The notes beneath the pieces were generated by a model. The model made no database searches, had not been told where the DNA came from, and was given only the letters and a program-made list of their open reading frames with translations. A DNA stretch of 58,042 nt from Planctomycetota bacterium (lineage in GTDB: Bacteria > Planctomycetota > UBA1135), in contig JAAESM010000050.1 of the NCBI GenBank assembly GCA_024229395.1, positions 1 to 58,042 of the forward strand, in the 5' to 3' direction. Made by a program: the position numbers and the translations under genes. Shown one piece after another: positions 17,649 through 25,824 of the stretch (within the stretch, counting starts at the first letter, position 1; each line of letters begins with the position of its first letter).

Positions 17649-18107
17649 CTAATTTTGCATGAAATCAGGTGGCGGAGGCATCATGCCTGGATCACCAGGA
17701 GGGGCGCTGCCTTGCTGCTGCGCTTGCACGTGATCCAAACGGTGTACGGGCCATTCAATTGGCGCGCCATCCAGGACCAAGCGGAAAGTGTAGGTACCGA
17801 ACTCCTCGAAAGGCATACCTGCCAAACGAATCACGGCGCGGGCCTTGGCCTGACGATCGGCCAGGTTCACCGGTGGCAGCTTCATGTTCTGAGCAGAACC
17901 ATTGGGAGCTTCGATCTGCAAGCCGACCTCGTAGTCGCCGAGGCCGTCGGCAAGACCGAGGGCGACGCACAACACGGGCAAGCGGCCAGGAAGTTCCTGC
18001 GAAGCCAGAGAATCGAAAAGACCGATCATGCAAAGCTTGCCGGTTTCATCGCGGAAGGCGTGGTCGCAAACGTGCAGCCACTCCAGAGTAGGAAGAGGTT
18101 TGGTCAT
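17649..18107 (-). CDS. DUF6941-like cytoplasmic protein, function unknown
   Basis: The protein has 152 residues. The opening 'LEWLHVCDHAFRDETGKLCM' followed by IGLFDSL is typical of the small planctomycete proteins now grouped as DUF6941. The middle predicts beta strands (GDYEVGLQIEAP; FGTYTFRLVLDG), suggesting a compact sandwich. The C-terminus is Pro/Gln/Gly-rich. There is no signal peptide or catalytic motif that I can name. The ATG overlaps the TGA of the SDR gene (ATGA). Function cannot be assigned. Confidence 0.7.
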   Translation of the reverse strand: MTKPLPTLEWLHVCDHAFRDETGKLCMIGLFDSLASQELPGRLPVLCVALGLADGLGDYEVGLQIEAPNGSAQNMKLPPVNLADRQAKARAVIRLAGMPFEEFGTYTFRLVLDGAPIEWPVHRLDHVQAQQQGSAPPGDPGMMPPPPDFMQN

Positions 18108-18883
18108 TTCTCTTGGTTGTCTCTATGGACAAGAGTGCAGCTTGCCTGATCTGTAGGCAGCAGCAGGATTTCGGCGGCGTTGACATGTGGCGGGCGGGAA
18201 GCCACCCACAGCACGGTCGCGGCGACGTCGGCACCCGTCAAAGGAGTCATGCCGACATAGGTTTGGGAAGCGCGCGAATCATCACCGTGAAAGCGCACGT
18301 TACTGAACTCGGTATCGACCAGGCCGGGGTCGACGGTGCTGACGCGCACGCCCGTTCCGTTGAGATCGATGCGCAGGCCGCGGGTGATGGCATCGACTGC
18401 ATGCTTACTGGCGCAGTAGACCGCCCCACCTGGGTAGACCTCATGACCGGCAATCGAACCGATGTTGATCACCTGTCCGGCACCACGCTCAATCATTGCC
18501 GGCAACAGGGTGCGGCTGACGTTCAACAAGCCTTTGACGTTGGTGTCCAACATCTCATCCCAATCCTGATAGCTGCCTTGGTGCAGCGGCTCCAAGCCAC
18601 GTGACAAGCCCGCGTTGTTGACGATGATATCGATGGCTTGCCATTCTTCCGGCAACTTCGCGAAGGCGGCTTCGGTGGCAGCGCGATCGCGCACATCCAG
18701 AGCAAAGCCGTGGACTTGTACTCCGAACTCCGTCTGCAGACTGGCTGCAAGCTCTTCAATCCGGTCAGCGCGGCGGGCACAGATCAACAAGCGCGCACCA
18801 GCGGTGGCGAAGGCTTCAGCGCAAGCTTTACCGATGCCAGATGAGGCACCTGTGACGAGGACGGTTTGTTGAGAAAGCGGCAT
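18104..18883 (-). CDS. Short-chain dehydrogenase/reductase (YdfG-like)
   Basis: The protein has 259 residues from ATG 18881-18883. The longer open frame upstream of this ATG runs across the divergent gene and has no SDR similarity, so I reject it. Classical SDR motifs are complete: TGASSGIGKA (cofactor loop), 'NNAGLSRG', an active-site Ser before YCASKHA (YxxxK) and DPGLVDTEF. The Arg-rich 'CARRADR' after beta-2 favours NADP(H). It oxidises or reduces a hydroxy compound, perhaps 3-hydroxy acids or L-allo-threonine as in YdfG. It is divergent from the Tat-exported oxidoreductase gene, with 81 bases between. Confidence 0.88.
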   Translation of the reverse strand: MPLSQQTVLVTGASSGIGKACAEAFATAGARLLICARRADRIEELAASLQTEFGVQVHGFALDVRDRAATEAAFAKLPEEWQAIDIIVNNAGLSRGLEPLHQGSYQDWDEMLDTNVKGLLNVSRTLLPAMIERGAGQVINIGSIAGHEVYPGGAVYCASKHAVDAITRGLRIDLNGTGVRVSTVDPGLVDTEFSNVRFHGDDSRASQTYVGMTPLTGADVAATVLWVASRPPHVNAAEILLLPTDQASCTLVHRDNQEK

Positions 18884-18964
18884 GGAGGGCGGCAGGGATG
18901 AAGGGGAAAGGATACCGTCGCTGATGCGGGAAGGAACCTCCCCCCGCAGTTCCCTGCACAGACC

Positions 18965-20305
18965 ATGACTCTCGACTTCACCAGACGCGGTTTTCTCCGT
19001 TTCACAGCAACTTCCGCGGCCCTGATCGCCGCTTCCCGCGCCGCTACAGCAAAGCAACTGCTTGGTGGCGGCAAGCTCCGCCACGCTCAGGTCGGCGTAG
19101 GCGGCATGGGTGCCTCTGACTTGGGTCAGATTTCCAGTCACCCGGACCTTGAGGTGATTGCTCTCTGTGATGTTGATGCCGGTCGCTTGGCCGAAGCCGC
19201 CAAGAAGCACCCTGGTGCCAAGACTTATGCCGATTGGCGCGTGATGTTCCAGGAGCTGGCCACACAGATCGACAGTGTCTGCGTTTCCACGCCAGACCAT
19301 ATGCACGCCCCCATCACCATGACGGCAATGTCCTTGGGCAAGCATGTCTATTGCCAGAAGCCGCTCACTCACACCGTCAAGGAAGCGCGCCTGATTGGTG
19401 CTGCAGCGACCAAGTCGCGCGTGATCACGCAGATGGGAATCCAGAACCATTCCGGTGCCAACTACCTAAGTACCATCGAGACCTTCAAGGCCGATATCAC
19501 CGGTCCGGTCTCCGATGTCCACGTCTGGTCCGACCGCCCCGCAGGTTGGTGGCCGCAAGGTGAAGAGCGTCCTGAAGGTAGTGATCCGATTCCGGAGAAC
19601 CTGTCCTGGGATCTGTGGCTGGGCGTTGCTCCCGATCGCCCCTACAAGGCCAAGGTCTATCACGCCTTCGCATGGCGCGGCCGCAAGGATTTCGGCACTG
19701 GCGCCCAAGGCGACATGGCTTGTCACTTGATGGATCCAGTACCTTGGTTCCTTGGTTTGAAGGATCCACTGACTGTGAAGTCGGTCGGACCGAAGCCAAC
19801 CGGTGATTGCTTCCCGCTGTGGTCGCGCGTGAGCTATCGCTTCCCTGGCACTCCAAAGACCAACCCTAAAGGTGTCAACGTGACTTGGCACGACGGTGGC
19901 AAGAACCCCGCGGAACTGGTCAAGGAGTACAAGATCGACAACCTTTACACCAACGGCTCGCTGTTCATCGGCCCAAAGGGTGCCTTCCTGGTCAGCCCTT
20001 ACGAGCCATGCCGCTTCTTCAAGAAGGGTGTTGGTGAAGTCGAGTTTGAACGCGCCGACGTCAAGGCACGTAACCACTGGCACGAATGGGTCGACGCCTG
20101 CTTCGGTCGCACCGATTGCACCGCCCCTTTCGACTACTCCGCACAACTCACCGAAGTCGCCTTGCTCGGCAACATCGCGCTTGAATTTCCGAACCAGGAA
20201 TTGGCTTGGAATCCCAAGGAGATGCGTTTCGACGGTAATGCCGCAGCAACCAAGATGCTGCACAAGCCTTACCGCGAAGGTTGGGAAGTCCCGCGCTTGA
20301 AGTAA
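18965..20305 (+). CDS. Tat-exported Gfo/Idh/MocA oxidoreductase
   Basis: The protein has 446 residues. The N-terminus TRRGFLRFTATSAALIAASR is a clear twin-arginine signal (RRGFL). The Rossmann loop is AQVGVGGMGASDLGQ, and 'HVYCQKPLTHTVKEARLIG' carries the conserved Lys of the family's EKP position, here QKP. The C-terminal domain has the 'GDMACHLMDPVPWFLGLKDP' histidine segment and the usual planctomycete ending (LEFPNQELAWNPKEMRF). Tat export implies folding with bound NAD(P) in the cytoplasm before transport. It likely oxidises or isomerises extracellular or periplasmic sugars. Three bases separate its stop from the selenoprotein gene, so they form one transcription unit. Confidence 0.9.
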   Translation: MTLDFTRRGFLRFTATSAALIAASRAATAKQLLGGGKLRHAQVGVGGMGASDLGQISSHPDLEVIALCDVDAGRLAEAAKKHPGAKTYADWRVMFQELATQIDSVCVSTPDHMHAPITMTAMSLGKHVYCQKPLTHTVKEARLIGAAATKSRVITQMGIQNHSGANYLSTIETFKADITGPVSDVHVWSDRPAGWWPQGEERPEGSDPIPENLSWDLWLGVAPDRPYKAKVYHAFAWRGRKDFGTGAQGDMACHLMDPVPWFLGLKDPLTVKSVGPKPTGDCFPLWSRVSYRFPGTPKTNPKGVNVTWHDGGKNPAELVKEYKIDNLYTNGSLFIGPKGAFLVSPYEPCRFFKKGVGEVEFERADVKARNHWHEWVDACFGRTDCTAPFDYSAQLTEVALLGNIALEFPNQELAWNPKEMRFDGNAAATKMLHKPYREGWEVPRLK

Positions 20306-20308
20306 GCC

Positions 20309-21232
20309 ATGATTGCAACCCTCTTACTTAGTGCTTGCGCCTTAGCGCAAAGCCCTCATGTGCAAACTCCTTCCCAGGAGATGGTCACGGCCTTCGAAAC
20401 CGCCAAGAACGAGAACCGGCGTGTGCTGGTGATTCAGACCTTGGCAGACGAGAATGCCAATGCCGAGGTCAAGCAGTTGTTCAAGAACCGCGCCGTCAGC
20501 CGCAAGGTTCTGTATGAATATGCGAAGCTCAGCCTCGACTGGGAGCCGGAAGGTGGTAACACCGATCTGTTGCAAATTTTCCCGGCCGAAGGCGCCATGC
20601 TTGCCAGCATGAGCCTGAAGGAATTGCGTTTGGAATCCGGCAAGCTCGATGGCGAGAAGCTGCTGAGTTTCCTGACTGAACACGAAGCTGAACCATGGGA
20701 TGCCATGGATATCCTTGAGACCGCCCGATTGAAAGCGATCAAGGAGAATAAGAACCTCTTCATTGATCTCAGTGCCCCGTGGTGAGGTTGGTGTGGCAAG
20801 CTCGAGAAGTTTCTCGAGCGACCAGCGACTGCTCCTCTGTTCGAACGTGATTTCGTCAAGGTCAAGATCGACATCGATCGCATGAAGAATGGCACACGTG
20901 TCGGCAAAGGCATTCGTGCCGGCAAGGATGGTGGTATCCCCTGGTTCGTGTTCGCCGACCCAAGTCAGCCCTTACTGCGTGTGAAGCCGACTGAAGATGG
21001 CAGTCCACCTGCTGAAGATGCACCGCTGCAACGGCGTAAGGACGCGATCCTCGCCACGGCGAATGGACCGGACGGCAACGTCGGTTGCCCCATGTCCAAA
21101 GCCGAGCGCGCTCACTTCCATGACATGTTGGTCGCTTCGCGCATCAGCCTAACCAATAAGGAACTGGAAGTCATCGCCAAGGACTTGTTGGAATACGCGC
21201 GCGCCACAATTGGAGAACGCGCTGACCAGTAG
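20309..21232 (+). CDS. Exported thioredoxin-like selenoprotein (Sec159, UxxC active site)
   Basis: The protein has 307 residues if UGA 20783-20785 is read as selenocysteine. Residues 1-14 are a signal peptide. Residues about 20-125 are a thioredoxin-like half without a CxxC. Residues about 130-285 are a second half with the active site APW-U-GW-C (U159, C162), where relatives have APWCGWC, and the expected cis-Pro segment GGIPWFVFAD. After the UGA, 148 sense codons follow in the same frame to TAG 21230-21232. A bacterial SECIS-like hairpin begins 14 bases after the UGA. UGA ends many other genes in this window, so general UGA recoding is excluded. It is co-transcribed with the Tat-exported oxidoreductase. 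Likely role: thiol or selenol redox chemistry outside the cytoplasm. A simple nonsense mutation of a Cys codon is the alternative. Confidence 0.85.
20786..20819 (+). promoter_or_regulatory. Bacterial SECIS element for selenocysteine insertion
   Basis: Directly after the UGA come 14 bases, then a perfect 8-bp stem (GCTCGAGA 20800-20807 with TCTCGAGC 20812-20819) closed by the loop AGTT (20808-20811). The loop starts 22 bases after the UGA. A small apical loop with a G in its first two positions, at 16-37 bases from the UGA, is what SelB-type recognition of bacterial SECIS elements requires. The hairpin lies inside the coding frame, as bacterial SECIS elements do. Confidence 0.8.
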
Positions 21233-21243
21233 GCCAGCGCGTT
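21216..21243 (+). terminator. Hairpin over the selenoprotein stop, possible weak terminator
   Basis: AACGCGCTG (21216-21224) pairs perfectly with CAGCGCGTT (21235-21243) around the TAG stop. No long T-run follows, so termination would be weak or Rho-assisted. It sits in the convergent space before the end of thrS. Confidence 0.35.
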
Positions 21244-21283
21244 GCAAAAGCGGGTGTGCATCCCGCGTGTTCAGGCAATAAGC

Positions 21284-23053
21284 CTAGTCAAGCGCGTATT
21301 CCAAGGACTTGGATGCGCGTTTGGCAATTAGGGCGGTGATGAAGTCATCGACCGGCAAGGTCTTCTGCTCCTTGACTCCGTGCACACGCACGTTGACCTC
21401 TCCGTTTTCCGCTTCACGACCACCGACGACGGCCATGTAAGGGATCTTGTCGAGCTCCGACTCACGAACGCGTTTGCGCAGTGGGCCATCGGACTTCAAG
21501 ACTGCGCGGAAACCGGCAGCACGGATTCGGTCCAACAACTCCTTGGCGGCTGGAATCTGTTCTTCGGTGATCGGCAGGACCGAAACCGGAGTTGGGCAGA
21601 TCCATACCGGGAACCATGCGGCGAAATGTTCGATCAAGCCGCCGACGAAACGTTCCATGGAGCCGAAGATGGCGCGGTGCACCATGACCGGGCGCTTCAG
21701 TTCGTTATCGGCATCGTTGAACTGCATGTCGAAGCGATCCGGCAAGTTGAAGTCCACCTGAACGGTAGGACCTTGCCACTCACGACCGAGTGCATCCTTG
21801 ATCTTGAAGTCGATCTTTGGACCGTAGAACACGCCACCACCGGGGTCATCCTCAAGCGGTAACTCCTGACGACCGGCAGCTTCGACCAAGGCAGCCATGG
21901 CATGCTCCCAGATGTCATCGGTTCCGAGGTACTTCTCTGGGCGCGTGGCCAAGTAAGCGGTGTACTCGTAACCAAAGGTGGTCAAGATAGTGTCGACCAA
22001 CTTGAGCACATCGACGATTTCATCGGCCAACTGCGCTTGGGTACAGAAGATGTGCGCATCATCTTGGGTGAAACCACGAACCCGCAACATGCCGTGTAGA
22101 GTGCCAGATGGCTCGTAACGGTACACAGTTCCCAATTCGGCGAAGCGGCGCGGTAGATCGCGATAGCTATGACGGACTGAGTTGAAGATGGTCACGTGTC
22201 CTGGACAGTTCATCGGCTTGACCCGGTGTGGGCGGCCATCGACGTCCATCGGTGCCCAAATCATGTCCGCATAGTTCTGCAGGTGGCCCGACTGACGGAA
22301 CACCGGCTCGCCAGCAACATGTGGCGTGAACACTGGCCAGTAGTCGCGTGCTTCATGCAGCTCCCACCACCAGTCTTCCAACTTACGACGCACGTGGCCA
22401 AGCTTTGGATGCCAGAACACCAAGCCCGCACCAAAATCGGGATTCAGGCTGAACAGATCCAACTCGCGACCGAGCTTGCGGTGATCGCGCTGGGCGATCT
22501 CTTCCAAGTAAGCCAAGTACTTCTTGAGGTCTTTCTTCGACCACCAAGCAGTACCGTAGATGCGTTGCAACATGGCCTTGTCGGAATTGCCACGCCAGTA
22601 GGCACCTGCGACCGACAACAGTTTGAAACCATCGGTGCGGATCTGCTTGACCGTTTCGACGTGCGGGCCTTCACACAAATCCGACCACGTGCCGTGATCG
22701 TAAAAGGTGATTTCTTCGCCCTCAGGAATGTCGTCGAGCAACTCGACCTTGTACTCCTGACCGGCGGCGCTCAAACGCGCAACCGCATCTTCGCGACTCA
22801 TCGAGGAACATACGAACTCACCACCCTCTTTGAGGATCTTGGCCATTTCAGCTTCGATCGCTGGCAGGTCCTCCTCTGTGAGAGGCCGTGGCAGATCGAA
22901 GTCGTAGTAGAAGCCATGGTCGATCGGCGGGCCGATGGCGACTTTGGCTTCCGGGAAAATCCGCAACACTGCGTCGGCCATGATGTGACTCACGGAATGG
23001 CGAAGCGCGTGTAAAGAAGCGGGACCGTTTTGTGGTTCGAAGGGAAGACTCAT
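21284..23053 (-). CDS. thrS: Threonyl-tRNA synthetase lacking the TGS domain
   Basis: The protein has 589 residues from ATG 23051-23053; a start at 23119 is possible but would overlap the divergent gene and adds a non-conserved leader. The sequence begins directly with the editing-associated SAD-type domain (SLHALRHSVSHIMADAVLRI; 'DHGFYYDFDLPRPL'). The class II catalytic core follows: MNCPGH with the zinc Cys, RVRGFTQDDAHIFC, and VHRAIFGSMERFVGGLIEHF with the third zinc His and motif 3. The C-terminal anticodon-binding domain is present (FPVWICPTPVSVLPI). It charges tRNA-Thr. The roughly 60-residue N-terminal TGS domain of E. coli-type ThrRS is absent, which would not fit in the 60-base gap to the next gene. 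Confidence 0.93.
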   Translation of the reverse strand: MSLPFEPQNGPASLHALRHSVSHIMADAVLRIFPEAKVAIGPPIDHGFYYDFDLPRPLTEEDLPAIEAEMAKILKEGGEFVCSSMSREDAVARLSAAGQEYKVELLDDIPEGEEITFYDHGTWSDLCEGPHVETVKQIRTDGFKLLSVAGAYWRGNSDKAMLQRIYGTAWWSKKDLKKYLAYLEEIAQRDHRKLGRELDLFSLNPDFGAGLVFWHPKLGHVRRKLEDWWWELHEARDYWPVFTPHVAGEPVFRQSGHLQNYADMIWAPMDVDGRPHRVKPMNCPGHVTIFNSVRHSYRDLPRRFAELGTVYRYEPSGTLHGMLRVRGFTQDDAHIFCTQAQLADEIVDVLKLVDTILTTFGYEYTAYLATRPEKYLGTDDIWEHAMAALVEAAGRQELPLEDDPGGGVFYGPKIDFKIKDALGREWQGPTVQVDFNLPDRFDMQFNDADNELKRPVMVHRAIFGSMERFVGGLIEHFAAWFPVWICPTPVSVLPITEEQIPAAKELLDRIRAAGFRAVLKSDGPLRKRVRESELDKIPYMAVVGGREAENGEVNVRVHGVKEQKTLPVDDFITALIAKRASKSLEYALD

Positions 23054-23112
23054 GATGCTCGGGACGGCCGTACCTGGGCCGTGCGAGACGAGCATTTTAC
23101 AACTACTGAATA

Positions 23113-25770
23113 GTGACATATACTCGGTTTGTGATATTCCTTTCCACGATTCTACTTTCAGGTGGGATCACGCCTTCCCCCCCTGGTTTTCATTCTCCAC
23201 ACGACGCCACCTATTCAGGTGCTGCGACGCGTTTGAGCGACGGTAGAGAAATCGCGGTGATTATCTCAAGTGACCAACGCCTGCGTATCTCCTGGGATGA
23301 TGGATTGACCTGGTCCACCAAGGATGGAGCTGGCATCGGTTTCGCCCATCTGTGGACCTTAAGTTTCCACCCCGAAGCCGCATCGACTGGAGGTGAAGGC
23401 TTGTTCCTGGCTGGAGGCCATGAGGGTGTTTGGGGATACGATCCGGTCACCGGATCGGTCCAGCAGCTCAACACCGGATTACCCACCGATGACACTTGGG
23501 TGATGGATTTGGATTCGCCGCTTGCCGGTTCCGACGGGCCTGCGATCGCGATTACCGAAGCCGGCAATGTCTACACCATGGACCCGACCACCTTGACCTG
23601 GTCGGCGAGCCTTTCGATCGGTGGTTCCTATATGCACCGCGTCGCGGTGGTGGTGCAGCCGCACTTCGATAGCACTTCGGTGACCAACCAGAACATGTTC
23701 GCCGCCGCCGAAGGCCTGCTTTGGCAATCCATCGACGGTGGTGCCACTTGGCTTGGTGTCGCGCAGTTCAACGCACGCTCCACCAGTCCTTCCGATTGGT
23801 CGATCTCGGCCTTGGCGATGTCCGAGGACTACAGCACTGACCGCACCTTGGCGGTCGGCCGCATCCGCATCAACACGCAGTCGAGCTTGGAGTTCGGCGA
23901 GATCTGGAGCAACCAAGCAGGTGGCACCTTCGCACTGCGCCATGCGCTGAACAGTGGTGTGCATAGTCTGCTGTGTACCCCGCCAGGCCCGAGCGGCGTA
24001 CGTACTTGGTTGGCGGCGGCGCGTTCCTTCCCGAACTTCCGCACTTTCCAGGACACCGGCATCCTGCTGAGTGTCGATGGCACGGCAACCTGGAATGATC
24101 ACGGCAATTCGCAGGACTTCCTGCTGGAGGATGACCCGGGAATGGTCACCGGCAACGCCGAGATGGGTCATGAGCAGGAACTGTTCCTGATGCCTGATTA
24201 CGCGAATGAGGGCGAAGTCTGGTATGTGCGCGTGGAAGGGATCTTCTGCAGCACTGACCAAGGCGAACGTTGGCTGCAGCTGGAGCCGATCAACGACCGA
24301 CGCTGCCGTGGCGTCAACACCACCTGGGGGCCAAACGGCGAGAAGTACGTGTTCACCGCCGGCTATGGCATGGGTGGCGTGCGCTACGACCGGAGCAACG
24401 ACATCGTGACGCCCCTACCTGGCCGCTCGCCGATGGTATTCGGCCGCGACATGGTGGTCTCCCCCAACTATGCCCAAGATGGCATCGCACTGTTCACTGG
24501 CAACTTCGACCTTTGGGGTTGGCAGGATCCGAACACCCCGGTGACCACGCCGACCGGCAAGAAGCGCTGGCACCAACCACCTGTGCTCAATCAAGCCGGC
24601 GAACGCAACATCGACCTGCCGCGTTACATCGCCATCTCGCCACACTTCAACGGCCGCCACATCAATGGCGACCGCACCTTCTTCTGGATCACCTGGAGCC
24701 GCGACATCCGTCGCTCCGAGGATGGCGGGGCCACGTCGAAGACCTTAAGGCACCGCACCAATGGCGAGCGCGTTGCCGACATGACCTCGATGGCGGTGGC
24801 ACCTAGCTACGATGCCCTCGGCACCCGCACCGACGTCTTCGCGGCCTATCGCCATGGCGAGCTGTTCAAGCTCGTGAACGACCTTTGGACGCGCATCGCC
24901 AACCTCGACCAGGTGGTCATGAAGATGGAAATCCCCTCTGATTGGTCACGCCCGGCCAACCCGTGCATCTTCATCCTGTTGCGTGATGCCCCTTATCTGG
25001 TGCGCGCCTACGACGCACCGGGCGGACTGATTATCGATAATCAGCAACGAAACCTGGTGAATGCCGCACCGAACGGCTTCACATTACACCCGGACTTCGC
25101 CAACCACCCGATCGTGTGGATCGCGACCGACAACCTCGGCATCATGCGCCTCGACATGTCCGCCCCGGCCAACCAATGGACCCAAGTCGGTGCCTCGGTG
25201 ATCCCCACCGGTCATGATGACGTGGCAGTGTCAGTGGATTTCGAGAACGACAACTTGCTCTATACGGCCACCGGTTTCGGTCTATTTGAAGCCACCGATT
25301 CGCCGAACTCGACCTGGACCAACCTCACGACCACTTGGTTGCGCGATAACACCTGGGACTCGATCTCCACCTTCTCGCCCAATCACCCTGCCAACAGCTT
25401 GCCATCGCATGCCTGGCCATGGCCCAAGATCTTGCGTTCCTCATTGAGCAGCGACCAGACCATGCTCGGCGATGAGGTATTGGTGTCGGAGTACGATGGC
25501 GATTGCGTACACACTTTGGTCTACGCCAGCAACGTGGAGCTCCTCACCTTCAAGGGGGCGGGTATGGGATCGGTCACACTGTCATGGGTGGAGCCTGACA
25601 GCCGTGTGGTGTTGGCCACCACCACAGCCAGTCTTGCCGCTCCTGGGCAACGCCGGTTGGCCCAAGTCTCGCTTGCCAACCCGAGCAGTGAACCGACCAC
25701 GCTGCTCATGGAGACTCACCTCAACAGCGGCGAGAAGGTCTACTTCGACGGCTTCCGTTTCATGGATTAG
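23113..25770 (+). CDS. Large exported BNR/Asp-box repeat (sortilin or sialidase-like propeller) protein
   Basis: The protein has 885 residues from GTG 23113, which gives a signal peptide (RFVIFLSTILLSGG). Repeated Asp-box motifs S-x-D-x-G-x-T-W occur: SWDDGLTWS, SIDGGATW, SVDGTATW, STDQGERW and SEDGGAT. These mark beta-propeller blades of the BNR, sortilin-Vps10 or photosystem-stability-factor type. A C-terminal beta-rich region (about 790-885) may be an added sandwich. There is no sialidase catalytic Arg triad that I can identify, so a hydrolase function is not claimed. It faces away from thrS with 59 bases between them. It is probably periplasmic or surface-located. Confidence 0.72.
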   Translation: MTYTRFVIFLSTILLSGGITPSPPGFHSPHDATYSGAATRLSDGREIAVIISSDQRLRISWDDGLTWSTKDGAGIGFAHLWTLSFHPEAASTGGEGLFLAGGHEGVWGYDPVTGSVQQLNTGLPTDDTWVMDLDSPLAGSDGPAIAITEAGNVYTMDPTTLTWSASLSIGGSYMHRVAVVVQPHFDSTSVTNQNMFAAAEGLLWQSIDGGATWLGVAQFNARSTSPSDWSISALAMSEDYSTDRTLAVGRIRINTQSSLEFGEIWSNQAGGTFALRHALNSGVHSLLCTPPGPSGVRTWLAAARSFPNFRTFQDTGILLSVDGTATWNDHGNSQDFLLEDDPGMVTGNAEMGHEQELFLMPDYANEGEVWYVRVEGIFCSTDQGERWLQLEPINDRRCRGVNTTWGPNGEKYVFTAGYGMGGVRYDRSNDIVTPLPGRSPMVFGRDMVVSPNYAQDGIALFTGNFDLWGWQDPNTPVTTPTGKKRWHQPPVLNQAGERNIDLPRYIAISPHFNGRHINGDRTFFWITWSRDIRRSEDGGATSKTLRHRTNGERVADMTSMAVAPSYDALGTRTDVFAAYRHGELFKLVNDLWTRIANLDQVVMKMEIPSDWSRPANPCIFILLRDAPYLVRAYDAPGGLIIDNQQRNLVNAAPNGFTLHPDFANHPIVWIATDNLGIMRLDMSAPANQWTQVGASVIPTGHDDVAVSVDFENDNLLYTATGFGLFEATDSPNSTWTNLTTTWLRDNTWDSISTFSPNHPANSLPSHAWPWPKILRSSLSSDQTMLGDEVLVSEYDGDCVHTLVYASNVELLTFKGAGMGSVTLSWVEPDSRVVLATTTASLAAPGQRRLAQVSLANPSSEPTTLLMETHLNSGEKVYFDGFRFMD

Positions 25771-25824
25771 CGGCCGTTCACGGCAATTCGGTGCTTTCAA
25801 CCGACTGGCGAACCGGCACATCCT

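Noticed and set aside
18884..19450. Long minus-strand extension of the SDR frame into the divergent gene
   Set aside because: It runs antisense through the Tat-exported oxidoreductase, shows no family likeness, and the SDR motif begins right after ATG 18883.
20783..20785. UGA read as a plain nonsense mutation or as general UGA = Trp recoding
   Set aside because: UGA ends many intact genes here (murC, murF, mraY, rsmH, mraZ), so general recoding fails. A nonsense mutation does not explain the SECIS hairpin at the right distance and the intact downstream frame, although it is not fully excluded.
23054..23112. T-box leader for thrS
   Set aside because: The region is only 59 bases long and is shared with the divergent gene; a T-box needs far more sequence.
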